Assembly: GCA_045612885.1 (NCBI GenBank)
Contig: JAZKZZ010000034.1
Location: 1 to 45,579, forward strand
DNA from: RGIG6178 sp045612885
GTDB taxonomy: Bacteria > Bacillota_I > Bacilli_A > RFN20 > DUOF01
Reading direction: 5' to 3'
DNA: 45,579 bases
Shown: one piece after another, positions 25,282 to 33,516 of the stretch
Numbering within the stretch: the stretch's first letter is position 1
Layout of the letters: each line of letters opens with the position of its first letter
Program-made: the position numbers and the translations under genes
Notes under the pieces: generated by a model
What the model was told of the DNA's origin: nothing
The model's input: only the letters and a program-made list of their open reading frames with translations
Databases searched by the model: none

Positions 25282-27465
25282 ATGAATAATATACATGAAC
25301 AAATAAGAGAAGAAATTAATAATTATGTTAATGGAAAGAAATTTATTCCATGTACTAGAGAGGAATTAGTTTCTCATTTTGCTTCTTACTACAATAAAGA
25401 AGATGTAGAAGAAGTAGTTACTACTATGCTACAAGAATATGATCTAGTTACTACTAGTAAAAAGAATATTAAGTCTGCTAGAAGTAGCGGGATTTTTGCT
25501 GGTGTTGTTACTGGTGTAAATGACGATTATATTTATGTTAAAGTAGAAGGATTCGATGATGATTTTAGAGTATCTCGTAAGCCTTATGAAATTATTTTCC
25601 CTAAAAGTAAAGTTGCTTTTAAGTCTTATGATTTAGAAGGAAGTAATGGGGAAATTATTACATTATTAGAAGAAGCTCATCCAGTTCTTATTGGAGAAGT
25701 AGTAGTTGAAGGATATAAAGAAGGAAAATATGAATACTTTATTAAACCACAAAGTAAGAGAATAGGTTATAAGTTACATTTAGATAAAGAAGAATGTGAG
25801 AATCTTGTTGATGGTCATGTTGTAATTTATTCTTTAAGCGCTGATAAGAAGGGAATCACTCCACATTTAGTTGAAATAAAAGGACATAAAACAGATATAG
25901 GAATGGATATTACTAGCAAGGCAATTGAAGCTGAAGTTCCTATTGAACATTCAAAAGAAGCAATTCAACAAGCTATGAATACTCCGAGTGTTGTAAGAGA
26001 AGAAGATAAATTAGGAAGAAAAGATTATACAGGAGAAGACCACTTAATTATTACTATTGATGGAGCAGATACAAAAGATAGAGATGATGCTTATGAAATA
26101 GTTAAAGATGGTGAGATTTTACGTGTAAAGGTGCATATTTCCGATGTTGCGCATTATGTTCCTGTAAACAGTGCTATCTATAATGATGCCCTAGAAAGAG
26201 GTACTTCATGTTATTTAGCAGATAGAGTTATACCTATGTTACCTAGACAACTTAGTAATGGTATATGTTCTTTAGATCCTAATGTAGAGAGATTAACTAT
26301 GAGTTATGAATTTAGTATTGATGAAAATGGGGAAGTAAGTGATTTTATTCCAGTTCCATCAGTTATTAAATCTAGTAAGGCATTTACTTATGATGAAGTA
26401 CAAAAAATCATCGAAGGTGATGAAGATACTATTAAGAGGAATGAAAAATATTTAGAATTAATAAAATTATCACTAGAGGCTAGTAAGAGACTTAGTGCAA
26501 GAAAAGAGAAAAACGGTGAACTAAAACTTGATACTAGAGAAGCTAAGATTATTGTGGATGAAAATGGTAAAGCTATTGATATTAAAATTAGAGTACAAAG
26601 AGAAGCAGAGAGACTTATTGAGGATCTAATGGTTGCTACAAATGAGGCTGGTGCTAGATTTGTATTTGATATGGGATTACCATTCTTATATAGAAACCAT
26701 GACTTCCCTGCTGAAGAAAAATTAGATGTTCATTTTATTCCATTATGTAAATCATTAAAGATAACTCCTAGATTTAGAAATGAGAATTTAGCATATGAAT
26801 ATAAAAGAATTATGGATATGGTTAAAGATGACACAGTTAAGTCTGTATTAAGTGATGCATTCTTAAGATGTATGGCTAAGGCAAAATATGAAGCTGATGA
26901 AAAAGGACACTTTGGATTAGGATTAGATTATTATGCACAATTAACTTCACCTATAAGAAGAATGCCAGATTTAATCAACTTAAATATTATGCATATGATT
27001 TGCAATTTCCATTCTCATCCTGAATTCTATGATCAAATAATAAATATGTATCCAGAATTAGTTAATCATGGGCGTACAACATCTGCTCAAGAAAAAAGAA
27101 GTGATATCTTAGAGAGAGATGTATTTAAGATGAAAGCTGCCGAATATATGCAAAGTTACATTGGCAAAGAATACAAAGTTATCGTTTCAGGATTTTCTAA
27201 AAATGGTATGTTTGTACAATTACCTAATAGTGTTGAAGGTATGATTCCGTTTAAAACTATTAACTTTGATAAGTTTGATTATGATGATAAGCGTAAGATG
27301 GCTATTGGTAAAAGAACAGGTGAAGAATTTAGAATTGGTACTCCACTTCAAGTTGTTTTAACTAAAGCAAATAAGAGTGAAAGTCAAATTGATTTTGCTT
27401 ATATAAGAAGATTAGATAAAGGTAAAAGTGGTAATGACGATAGAACCAAGACTAAAAGAAGGTAA
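25282..27465 (+). CDS. rnr: Ribonuclease R
   Basis: A 727-residue 3'-5' exoribonuclease. An N-terminal winged-helix region and cold-shock-type domains precede the RNB catalytic domain, where IDGADTKDRDDA holds the metal-binding Asp residues, and HFGLGLDYYAQLTSPIRRMP is the family signature. The C-terminal S1 domain has VIVSGFSKNGMFVQLPNSVE, and the tail is basic. RNase R degrades structured RNA and works with tmRNA-SmpB on stalled ribosomes. ATG 25282 is used, with GGGAG 8 bases before it. smpB begins 5 bases after its stop and ssrA lies 1.9 kb downstream, so the trans-translation genes cluster. Confidence 0.97.
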   Translation: MNNIHEQIREEINNYVNGKKFIPCTREELVSHFASYYNKEDVEEVVTTMLQEYDLVTTSKKNIKSARSSGIFAGVVTGVNDDYIYVKVEGFDDDFRVSRKPYEIIFPKSKVAFKSYDLEGSNGEIITLLEEAHPVLIGEVVVEGYKEGKYEYFIKPQSKRIGYKLHLDKEECENLVDGHVVIYSLSADKKGITPHLVEIKGHKTDIGMDITSKAIEAEVPIEHSKEAIQQAMNTPSVVREEDKLGRKDYTGEDHLIITIDGADTKDRDDAYEIVKDGEILRVKVHISDVAHYVPVNSAIYNDALERGTSCYLADRVIPMLPRQLSNGICSLDPNVERLTMSYEFSIDENGEVSDFIPVPSVIKSSKAFTYDEVQKIIEGDEDTIKRNEKYLELIKLSLEASKRLSARKEKNGELKLDTREAKIIVDENGKAIDIKIRVQREAERLIEDLMVATNEAGARFVFDMGLPFLYRNHDFPAEEKLDVHFIPLCKSLKITPRFRNENLAYEYKRIMDMVKDDTVKSVLSDAFLRCMAKAKYEADEKGHFGLGLDYYAQLTSPIRRMPDLINLNIMHMICNFHSHPEFYDQIINMYPELVNHGRTTSAQEKRSDILERDVFKMKAAEYMQSYIGKEYKVIVSGFSKNGMFVQLPNSVEGMIPFKTINFDKFDYDDKRKMAIGKRTGEEFRIGTPLQVVLTKANKSESQIDFAYIRRLDKGKSGNDDRTKTKRR

Positions 27466-27470
27466 TATTT

Positions 27471-27932
27471 GTGAATAAAGGGTTAAAAGTTATCGCATTA
27501 AATAGAAAAGCAAGTTTTGATTACTTCTTAACTGATACATATGAAGCTGGTCTTGTACTTGAGGGTAGTGAGATAAAATCTATTAGAGGCGGAAATGTTA
27601 ATCTAAAAGATAGTTATGTGCAAATTAAAAATGGTGAAGCATTTATTATTAATATGCATATTGCTAACTATGATAAGTCTGGTATTTTTGTTCCAAGTAC
27701 TACTAGAACAAGAAAACTATTATTAAATAAATTAGAAATAAGAAGAATAGAATCTAAAGTTAATGAAAAAGGATATACTGTTGTAGCTACTAGATTATAT
27801 CTAAAAGATGGTTTAGCTAAGTTAGAAATTGCTCTTGCTAAGGGTAAGAAAAATTATGATAAAAGGGAAACCGAAAAGAATAGAGATATAAATAGAAATA
27901 TCCATAAAATATTAAAAGAGATTAATAGATAA
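27471..27932 (+). CDS. smpB: SsrA-binding protein SmpB
   Basis: A 153-residue SmpB, the essential protein partner that places tmRNA in the ribosomal A site. The OB-fold core has ALNRKASFDYFLTDTYEAGL and EGSEIKSIRGGNVNLKDSYV. The basic C-terminal tail (KGKKNYDKRETEKNRDINRN) inserts into the decoding centre. The start codon is GTG 27471; no ATG is suitable, and AAGAAGG at the end of rnr acts as the binding site. It is co-transcribed with rnr. Confidence 0.97.
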   Translation: MNKGLKVIALNRKASFDYFLTDTYEAGLVLEGSEIKSIRGGNVNLKDSYVQIKNGEAFIINMHIANYDKSGIFVPSTTRTRKLLLNKLEIRRIESKVNEKGYTVVATRLYLKDGLAKLEIALAKGKKNYDKRETEKNRDINRNIHKILKEINR

Positions 27933-27989
27933 ATATTTATTTTATAAATATTTAATGTTATAATATTTTATAGTTATGGAGGGTTATAG

Positions 27990-28442
27990 ATGAGAAAATT
28001 TGCACCTGTTAGAGAGGAATTCAAAAAGTACAATAATGATGAGGTAAAGATGCCTGTAAGAGCTACAAAAAATGCTGTATGTTATGATTTGTATTCACCA
28101 ATTGATGAGGAAGTAAATCCTGGAGAAACTAAGTTAATATTTACTAATGTAAAAGGATATTGTAATCCTGATGAAGGATTTATAGTAGCTTCTACAAGTG
28201 GGATGGGGAAAAGAGGAATTATCTTTGCTCAAGGTGTAGGTATAATTGAAAGTGATTATGCTGATAATGAAACCAATGATGGCAATATTGGTTTAATGTT
28301 ACATAATATAGGTAAAGAGGTTTATGTAGTTAAAAAGGGAGATAAAATTGGACAATTGTTCTTCTTTAAGTTCTTAACTGTGGATGATGAAGTTCCTCCA
28401 ACAGAAGTAAGAAAAGGTGGATTTGGATCTACTAATAAATAA
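27990..28442 (+). CDS. dut: dUTPase-family protein with divergent motif 3
   Basis: A 150-residue trimeric-dUTPase-like protein that would hydrolyse dUTP to dUMP. Motif 1 is recognisable as KNAVCYDLYSP, motif 2 as STSGMGKRGII, motif 4 as KKGDKIGQLFFFKF and motif 5 as RKGGFGSTNK. Motif 3 reads GVGIIESDYADNETNDGNIG. In most dUTPases the segment is IDxxY and the Asp activates water; here that residue is Glu. The NETNDGNIG insertion resembles phage and Firmicutes variants. Activity is therefore probable but not certain. It starts at ATG 27990 behind ATGGAGGG and is monocistronic with a terminator. Confidence 0.82.
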   Translation: MRKFAPVREEFKKYNNDEVKMPVRATKNAVCYDLYSPIDEEVNPGETKLIFTNVKGYCNPDEGFIVASTSGMGKRGIIFAQGVGIIESDYADNETNDGNIGLMLHNIGKEVYVVKKGDKIGQLFFFKFLTVDDEVPPTEVRKGGFGSTNK

Positions 28443-28449
28443 GAAAATT

Positions 28450-28478
28450 AACTAATCCGTATGGGTTAGTTTTTTTTT
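28450..28478 (+). terminator. Terminator after dut
   Basis: AACTAATCC pairs with GGGTTAGTT (one G-U pair) around GTAT, followed by a long T run. Confidence 0.87.
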
Positions 28479-28505
28479 AGTGTATATTTATATTAGGTGA
28501 TATAT

Positions 28506-29285
28506 ATGATCAATGTATTAATTGGGATTTCTATTCCATTTATTGGAACTTTAATTGGTTCTTTAATTGTCTTTTTATTTAAGGATAAACTTAATAATAA
28601 AATTGAAAAATTATTATTAGGATTTGCAGCTGGAGTTATGATTGCAGCTTCTGTTTGGTCACTTATTATTCCTAGCATTGAGATGAGTAGTGATGCTGGT
28701 AAGTTTGCTATTGTTCCTGCTGCGATTGGATTTTTACTTGGAATGTTATTTTTGCTTGGATTAGATACTTTACTTCCTCACTTACATGCTAAAAGCGAAG
28801 AACCAGAAGGAGTAAAAAGTAGTTTTAAAAAGAATACTATGATGTTTTTAGCTGTATTAATTCATAATATTCCAGAAGGTATGGCAACAGGAGTTGTTTT
28901 TGCAGGTTTTTTACTTGGAAATATAGGCATATCATTAAGTGGAGCATTAGTGTTATCTATAGGATTAGCTATTCAAAATATTCCAGAAGGTGCTATTGTT
29001 GCCTTTGATATAAAAAGTAAAGGTAATAGTAAAAAGAAGTCATTTATATATGGAGCAGTGTCTGGTATAGTAGAACCACTAGGAGCGTTACTTGTTATTT
29101 TATTTAGCACTATATTTACGCCAATTTTACCTTATTTTCTTTCATTTGCAGCAGGGGCTATGATTTATGTTGTTGTAGAGGAATTAATCCCAGAATCGCA
29201 AAATGGCAAGCATAGTAATATTGCTACTATTGGTGTTGCGATTGGATTTACATTAATGATGATATTAGATATTGTTTTAGGATAA
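28506..29285 (+). CDS. ZIP family metal transporter 2
   Basis: A 259-residue ZIP family membrane protein, paralogous to the one at 14462-15256 over its entire length. The metal-site motifs are VLIHNIPEGMATGVVFAG, IQNIPEGAIVAFDI and VVEELIPES. The last has the more usual EE pair where the first paralogue has RE, suggesting a difference in metal preference. About eight helices are expected. ATG 28506 follows AGGTGAT. It is a single gene lying between dut and ssrA. Confidence 0.92.
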   Translation: MINVLIGISIPFIGTLIGSLIVFLFKDKLNNKIEKLLLGFAAGVMIAASVWSLIIPSIEMSSDAGKFAIVPAAIGFLLGMLFLLGLDTLLPHLHAKSEEPEGVKSSFKKNTMMFLAVLIHNIPEGMATGVVFAGFLLGNIGISLSGALVLSIGLAIQNIPEGAIVAFDIKSKGNSKKKSFIYGAVSGIVEPLGALLVILFSTIFTPILPYFLSFAAGAMIYVVVEELIPESQNGKHSNIATIGVAIGFTLMMILDIVLG

Positions 29286-29373
29286 TTTATTGTGTATAAA
29301 TTCAAATGTTATTGAAAAAATAGTTGTGTTTAATTTATACTAATTATCGTAGCAATTGCTACATATATTATCT

Positions 29374-29741
29374 GGGGGTGACTTGGTTTCGACAGGTAAT
29401 AGAGAGCATAGATGGCAGTAGAGTGATTAACTTATAAATCAAACGCCATAATAACTGGCAACAATAATTACGCTTACGCATACTAGTCTAAGACTTTAAT
29501 CTTCAATAGCGAAGATATGCGCACTAACTTAAGGTTTGTTCTTGGCTTTAAACTTAGTGTCATATTACAAGAAATAAGATTTACTAAAATCTTGTATAGT
29601 AAATACGAAAATTAACAAGATTGTTAATAAGAGGATCGTCTTAGTCCAATCTTATTAATGAAACTTAAAATTAAGACTAAACTGTAGAGGTCTATGAGCA
29701 ACGTTATTTGGACACGGGTTCAATTCCCGCCACCTCCACCA
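29374..29741 (+). ncRNA. ssrA: Transfer-messenger RNA (tmRNA)
   Basis: A 368-nt tmRNA. The 5' end GGGGGTGACTTGGTTTCGAC and the 3' end with T-arm GGGTTCAATTCCCGC and CCACCTCCACCA form the alanine-type acceptor stem, with GGGGGUG pairing with CACCUCC through one G-U. The reading frame encodes a tag ending GNNNYAYAY, then TAG (29484-29486); the frame runs back through AACGCC at 29442, and the resume codon is not certain. tmRNA rescues stalled ribosomes and tags the incomplete protein. The CCA is encoded. A hairpin terminator follows directly. Confidence 0.96.
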
Positions 29742-29754
29742 AAAGTAATGCAGG

Positions 29755-29786
29755 ACTCTGATACAATTAAGTGTCAGAGTTTTTTA
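29755..29786 (+). terminator. Terminator after ssrA
   Basis: ACTCTGATAC (29755-29764) pairs with GTGTCAGAGT (29771-29780), 10 bp with one G-U, loop AATTAA, then a T run. Confidence 0.9.
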
Positions 29787-30164
29787 TCTTGAATTAGAAA
29801 TATTATAGTTTCCTCTTGAACAAGCAGGAAGGGGATCTCTAGTTCCATCATTATATTCAATGTTAACGTTTGGAAATTTGTAAAATTCTTTATTATACTC
29901 ATCATGCAAAACAAAATTTAAGTCCTCGCTACTATTAAATATACAACCAACTGTTTGAATTGTTTGGCTTTTTATTAATGGATGAATATCGTTCATCATA
30001 ATATATGATGCCATATCTTCTAAGGAAAAGTTATCACTATATTGACCTTTTCCGTGAGTATGACCGTGACGTACAATTTGATTAGTTAATTTGTTGGAAT
30101 CTACATAATCTATAAAAGTCTGTAATTTAGGTGCTATAGTGGAAAAGTTCGCTCTTGTGTATTG
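29784..30164 (-). pseudogene. Fragment of an unknown gene next to ssrA
   Basis: One reverse-strand frame reads about 126 codons from 30164 to the stop at 29784, but it begins after a stop codon with no start. The first ATG gives only 76 residues, without a good ribosome binding site. Protein-like features include RHGHTHGKGQYSDNFSLEDM, then YIMMNDIHPLIKSQTIQTVG and, near the end, DGTRDPLPACSRGNYNI. The His-rich and Cys-containing stretches suggest an enzyme or toxin domain, but I do not recognise the family. The position directly after ssrA, a common integration site, suggests an island remnant. Confidence 0.5.
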
Positions 30165-30190
30165 TTACCTTGTCCTAGCAAAGATCATAT

Positions 30191-30232
30191 AAAAAACCGA
30201 ACCTTTCCAATTTCATTTGGTCCAAGATTCGG
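30191..30232 (-). terminator. Terminator of the HTH-SDR / SDR operon
   Basis: On the reverse strand CCGAA..CTT..CCAA pairs with TTGG..AAG..TTCGG with small bulges and is followed by six T residues. It lies 44 bases beyond the SDR stop codon. Confidence 0.8.
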
Positions 30233-30275
30233 GGTTAAGTATAAACATTTTAGCTTCAGATCAATATAGTTTCAT

Positions 30276-30977
30276 TTATAATCTATCAATTTTTATTGAA
30301 GAAATATTCAATGTATCTACCTTTAAACAGTTTTCTACGATTACTTCTGCAACTCTTGTTGGATTCATATATTTATCGCTAACAATTTTTGGTGTGTAAT
30401 AACGAATATTATCGTAAAATGGTGTATTAATTCCACCAGGAAATACTCCGATAACTTTTATATTAGTACCATTGAGTTCGTTCCTTAAAGAATTGGTGAA
30501 ACCTTTTAAAGCATATTTAGCACAACAATACATACTTTCCATAGGTTTTCCTAAAAGTGCAGCACTTGACATAACATTTAGAATTTTGCCACAATTTTTT
30601 TCTTTCATATAAGGTAATACCTGGGCAGTTATTAAAATTGCTCCAATTGTGCATCCCAAAACATCATCAAGACTTTCTTTAGTATTTTCAGAATAATGAC
30701 AAGCTTTGATAACCGCAGCATTATTAATTAAATAAGATATTACATATTTTTCAGAAATACTTTTTACTGTTTGTTTCACAAACTTCTCATCTCTAACATC
30801 ACCAATAAAGTCAAGCAGTTGAAAATTAGAAAAAAGTTTTTTTAAATCGTATATTTTTTTCATGTAATCTTTATTTCTATCGATAACCGCAACATTAAAT
30901 CCTTTTTGCAAAAATAATTTTGTCATTTCAAAACCTAATCCTGATGCCCCACCAGTTATTATTATAATTTTATTCAT
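30276..30977 (-). CDS. Short-chain dehydrogenase/reductase (SDR)
   Basis: A 233-residue classical SDR. The NAD(P)-binding motif is TGGASGLG at residues 8-15. The segment NNAAV matches the NNAG motif, and the catalytic Ser and Tyr/Lys are in NVMSSAALLG and YCCAKYALKG. The Asp in VAVIDRNKD after strand 2 suggests NAD(H) preference. The substrate is unknown. It starts at ATG 30977 with AAGGAG and overlaps the preceding gene by four bases (ATGA), so the two are coupled. Its partner at 30974-31825 carries an HTH domain joined to a degenerate SDR fold. Confidence 0.88.
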   Translation of the reverse strand: MNKIIIITGGASGLGFEMTKLFLQKGFNVAVIDRNKDYMKKIYDLKKLFSNFQLLDFIGDVRDEKFVKQTVKSISEKYVISYLINNAAVIKACHYSENTKESLDDVLGCTIGAILITAQVLPYMKEKNCGKILNVMSSAALLGKPMESMYCCAKYALKGFTNSLRNELNGTNIKVIGVFPGGINTPFYDNIRYYTPKIVSDKYMNPTRVAEVIVENCLKVDTLNISSIKIDRL

Positions 30978-31825
30978 TTTTTATTTCTCCTTACTCTTAT
31001 TTCTGAAACAGATAAAGTATTTTTGCTATAAGCAGAATCAATTGCAATTCTAACTAAATCTCTAGGTGGTATCCTATGTTTATCAGGAAGTTTTAAAACA
31101 TTTTTTGCATCATCTGAGTACCAAAATTCACTCTCAATTGACCCTGAATAAACCTTAAGAACATTAGAAATTTTATCTTCTGTTTCACAAGTTTTTATAA
31201 TGCTATCTAGATATCCATCCATGCCATGATATGCAGCAGAAAAAACAGTTTCATTAGGTAATCCTATAGTTGTTGCTTTTTCGTGCAAAAAGGCAATAAT
31301 GATTGTGTTAGACATCAAAGGATAAAAAATTGCCGGAACTAAAACTGTAGAGTAAATAGGGGCCCTAAAATTTTGTTGGATATACCTAATTGTATTATTT
31401 TCTGCTTTATCAAATCGGGCGTTATTCTCAGCAAATATTATCTTAGAGATTCTATATTTTGAAAGATCGTTTAAAATTCCCTTTAAATCATCTTCGTTAG
31501 AGGCATCTGCATTATATAGAAAGTGTTGTCCTCCGGTTTGAAAAAGTGAAACAGCTTTCAAAATTTGCTTTTCGCTATTGCTGACAAAACAAACTAATTC
31601 TCCTTTTTCAAGAAGATATGCCGCTGCTTCTAGTCCAACATTATCATCTCCACCTAAAACAAGATTAATTGATGGCTTCCTTTGAATCGTTGAATCCTCT
31701 GGAATTATCCAAGTATTACCTATTTTTGCTGCACCAACAATCATGCCATCTGCACAAAGTTTTCTTACATATCTTTCTGAAACATTAAATTTTGTTGCCG
31801 CTTGACTTATAGAAATATAGTTCAT
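30974..31825 (-). CDS. HTH domain fused to a degenerate SDR-like domain
   Basis: A 283-residue protein of two parts. Residues 1-50 are a MerR/excisionase-type helix-turn-helix: SISQAATKFNVSERYVRKLC, then the wing GNTWIIPEDS. Residues about 54-283 look like a Rossmann/SDR fold starting INLVLGGDDNVGLEAAAYLL. The Gly-rich loop is altered and the catalytic YxxxK becomes YHGMDGYLD, so it is probably not an active dehydrogenase. I infer a regulator whose SDR-like domain senses a nucleotide or metabolite and controls its operon with the true SDR (overlap 4 bases). It starts at ATG 31825 after ACAGGAG. Confidence 0.75.
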   Translation of the reverse strand: MNYISISQAATKFNVSERYVRKLCADGMIVGAAKIGNTWIIPEDSTIQRKPSINLVLGGDDNVGLEAAAYLLEKGELVCFVSNSEKQILKAVSLFQTGGQHFLYNADASNEDDLKGILNDLSKYRISKIIFAENNARFDKAENNTIRYIQQNFRAPIYSTVLVPAIFYPLMSNTIIIAFLHEKATTIGLPNETVFSAAYHGMDGYLDSIIKTCETEDKISNVLKVYSGSIESEFWYSDDAKNVLKLPDKHRIPPRDLVRIAIDSAYSKNTLSVSEIRVRRNKK

Positions 31826-31993
31826 AATATTCTCCTGTCTCCCTAAAATTTCCTATCTAGGTACTATAATAATGCCACTTTCGGAACAAAAAATCAATTT
31901 GTTGTATAATTATCTTTTGCTTTATGATATGATTTTGAGCTAACATTAACTATTTTTAATTTAATAGTTAAAAATTCAAAAATTCTTTAATCA
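31826..31993 (-). promoter_or_regulatory. Leader/promoter region of the HTH-SDR operon
   Basis: This 168-base gap holds no gene. On the reverse strand a -10-like TATAGT (near 31865) follows TTTTTGTTCCGAAAGTGGC. The spacing of the best -35 candidates is 15-18 bases, so the promoter assignment is weak. GTTCCGAAAGTGGCA is the least AT-rich piece and could be an operator. Confidence 0.35.
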
Positions 31994-32016
31994 TAAAAAA
32001 AGAGGACCTACTCCTC
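31994..32016 (-). terminator. Reverse-strand terminator beyond the remnant at 32023
   Basis: On the reverse strand GAGGA/TCCTC closes a 5-base loop and is followed by seven T residues. It would have ended the now decayed reverse-strand gene. Confidence 0.65.
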
Positions 32017-32022
32017 ATTTTG

Positions 32023-32544
32023 TTATCCAATTGGATTTATAATTAGATATGAATTAAATTCTTCTATTATGGCCATATTCAAGACTTTATTTTCATAGCC
32101 TGATAAGTTATGCTCTACTCCTTGATAAGAAATAATATCACTACTTATAATATATACTTTTTGAAGACGGAAATATTCGATTTGCGCATAATATACAAGA
32201 AACAACTAATTTATTACATATTTTGCATTATCTTCAAATGAATAGTAGTATGCTTTTAAATCTTTGTCATAGTAAAAATTACTTATTGTAAAAAAATAGT
32301 TACCATTACTAGTTAGTGTGGTTAGTAATAATCTTTGGATTTTCAGTAAAAGAATCAATGTAATGGTATCTTCCATTATTAGTGCCTACATAATACAATT
32401 TGTATTCCAATTCTTCTACTAGCTAACATAGCATCATTATCATCAAAAACATAGAACGGATGCAACCAAACAAATCCATTTTCTGTTATTTCCTTTTCTA
32501 TGCACATGATAACTTCTTCATTACTTAAACAAATAATGATTATT
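32023..32544 (-). pseudogene. Frameshifted, decayed reverse-strand gene
   Basis: Protein-like sequence runs through three or four reverse-strand frames interrupted by stops and frameshifts. In order these are CIEKEITENGFVWLHPFYVF with DDNDAMLASRRIGIQ; YYVGTNNGRYHYIDSFTENP; NYFFTISNFYYDKDLKAYYY with SFEDNAKYVIN; and a last open frame of 60 residues (32023-32205) ending AIIEEFNSYLIINPIG. No family is recognised. The aromatic-rich pattern suggests a surface or beta-rich protein. It retains its terminator. Confidence 0.55.
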
Positions 32545-32562
32545 TTTCAATGTGATAATGAT

Positions 32563-32679
32563 TTAACGATTACAAAGGTAAGGGTGCAAAAATTTTAAAA
32601 GAAAAATTGAAAGTTTTCAAAAAGTGTAGGCACATCCAAATGTAAAGAATAAGTTAGATACAATAGTATTCTACTTTTT
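32563..32679 (+). repeat. Intergenic repeat A, copy 1
   Basis: Begins TTAACGATTAC (32563-32573), then AAGGGTGCAAAAATTTT, then TTTTCAAAAAGTGTAGGCAC, and a hairpin block that matches copies at 34277 and 34887. The block is CACATCC..GTAAAGAATAAGTT with ATACAATAGT.TT and a short T-tract. It follows the decayed gene and precedes the SHOCT gene. Confidence 0.8.
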
Positions 32680-32783
32680 AAAATATTTATTAGGTATTAT
32701 TAATAATAAATATTAACTTTAACTCTATATTTTAAATTAATTTTTCTATATAATAGAATTGTAGTATTGGAGAGGGGATTTTT

Positions 32784-33209
32784 ATGAAAACTAGTTTAAA
32801 ATTAAGATTGATTGCATTGATTCCATTGTTGATTGGAGTAGCAATGATTATTATTGGAGTTTCTGCGTTTGAAGTAGCATCAGGAGGATTTATAGGTCTA
32901 GTTTGTGCAGGGGTAATGGTATCTTTTGTTGCTTTACCATTATTTATCGTCAGTTTGTTACCTATGATAGCTAAAACTTCTGCTGATTTGCAATCTGAAT
33001 CATTAGAATTAGCAGGCGAAAAAGTGTCTGAGAATTTGGAGAAAAGTGCTGATGTTATTAATCCAGCTCTTGCGAAAGTCACAAAGACTATAAAAGGTGC
33101 AACAAATGATAAGGAAGCAGAATTAAGAAATGCAAAAAAATTATTTGATGAAGGTCTTATTGATGAAGAGGAATACCAAAAGGTTAAAAATAAAATTTTA
33201 GGTATTTAA
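32784..33209 (+). CDS. Two-TM membrane protein with SHOCT domain
   Basis: A 141-residue protein. Two hydrophobic helices (about 7-28 and 34-63) are followed by a polar helical linker and a C-terminal SHOCT motif (AKKLFDEGLIDEEEYQKVKN). SHOCT domains are short C-terminal modules thought to mediate oligomerisation; the function is unknown. The start is ATG 32784 behind GGAGAGGGG. A TATAAT box lies about 30 bases upstream in TTTTCTATATAATAG. It is the first forward gene of the accessory block. Confidence 0.82.
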   Translation: MKTSLKLRLIALIPLLIGVAMIIIGVSAFEVASGGFIGLVCAGVMVSFVALPLFIVSLLPMIAKTSADLQSESLELAGEKVSENLEKSADVINPALAKVTKTIKGATNDKEAELRNAKKLFDEGLIDEEEYQKVKNKILGI

Positions 33210-33231
33210 GTTTTTATTTTGTGAAAAAAAT

Positions 33232-33334
33232 TAGTGCTAAAGAGAAATAGGTGATTTTGGGCTTGGTTTCAAAAAGTGTAGGCACAACCATTTAGGAATT
33301 ATAGGTTTGATACAAGTTATCAAGCCTTTTTTGT
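33232..33334 (+). repeat. Intergenic repeat A, divergent copy 2
   Basis: Has the TAGTGCTAAAGAGAAATAGG box and TTTCAAAAAGTGTAGGCACA, but ends in a different hairpin. There GGTTTGATA pairs with TATCAAGCC and is followed by TTTTTT (33303-33334), a good terminator for the SHOCT gene. The AACGATTAC box is missing. The remaining bases to 33516 hold only the promoter of the next gene. Confidence 0.7.
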
Positions 33335-33470
33335 TGGCTTTATAGGAAAAATCATTTAGGTAAAAATTAATATTCTAGTTAAAATATTTTAAAAGTTTTA
33401 GTAAAGTTTTAAATACTAAGTGTGAAAAAATGATTTGTTTTGTCTTGAACTCATAATAGGAATTTTATTA

Positions 33471-33479
33471 TGGTATAAT
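33471..33479 (+). promoter_or_regulatory. Extended -10 promoter of the CAT-like gene
   Basis: TGGTATAAT is a consensus extended -10 element 38 bases before the start codon. No convincing -35 is seen, which is usual for extended -10 promoters. Confidence 0.55.
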
Positions 33480-33516
33480 ATAACTATAAGATAAATTAGA
33501 AATTATGGAGGATAGT

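Noticed and set aside
32732..33082. Reverse-strand ORF over the SHOCT gene
   Set aside because: It is antisense to a well-supported gene with promoter, ribosome binding site and SHOCT motif, and lacks its own start signals.
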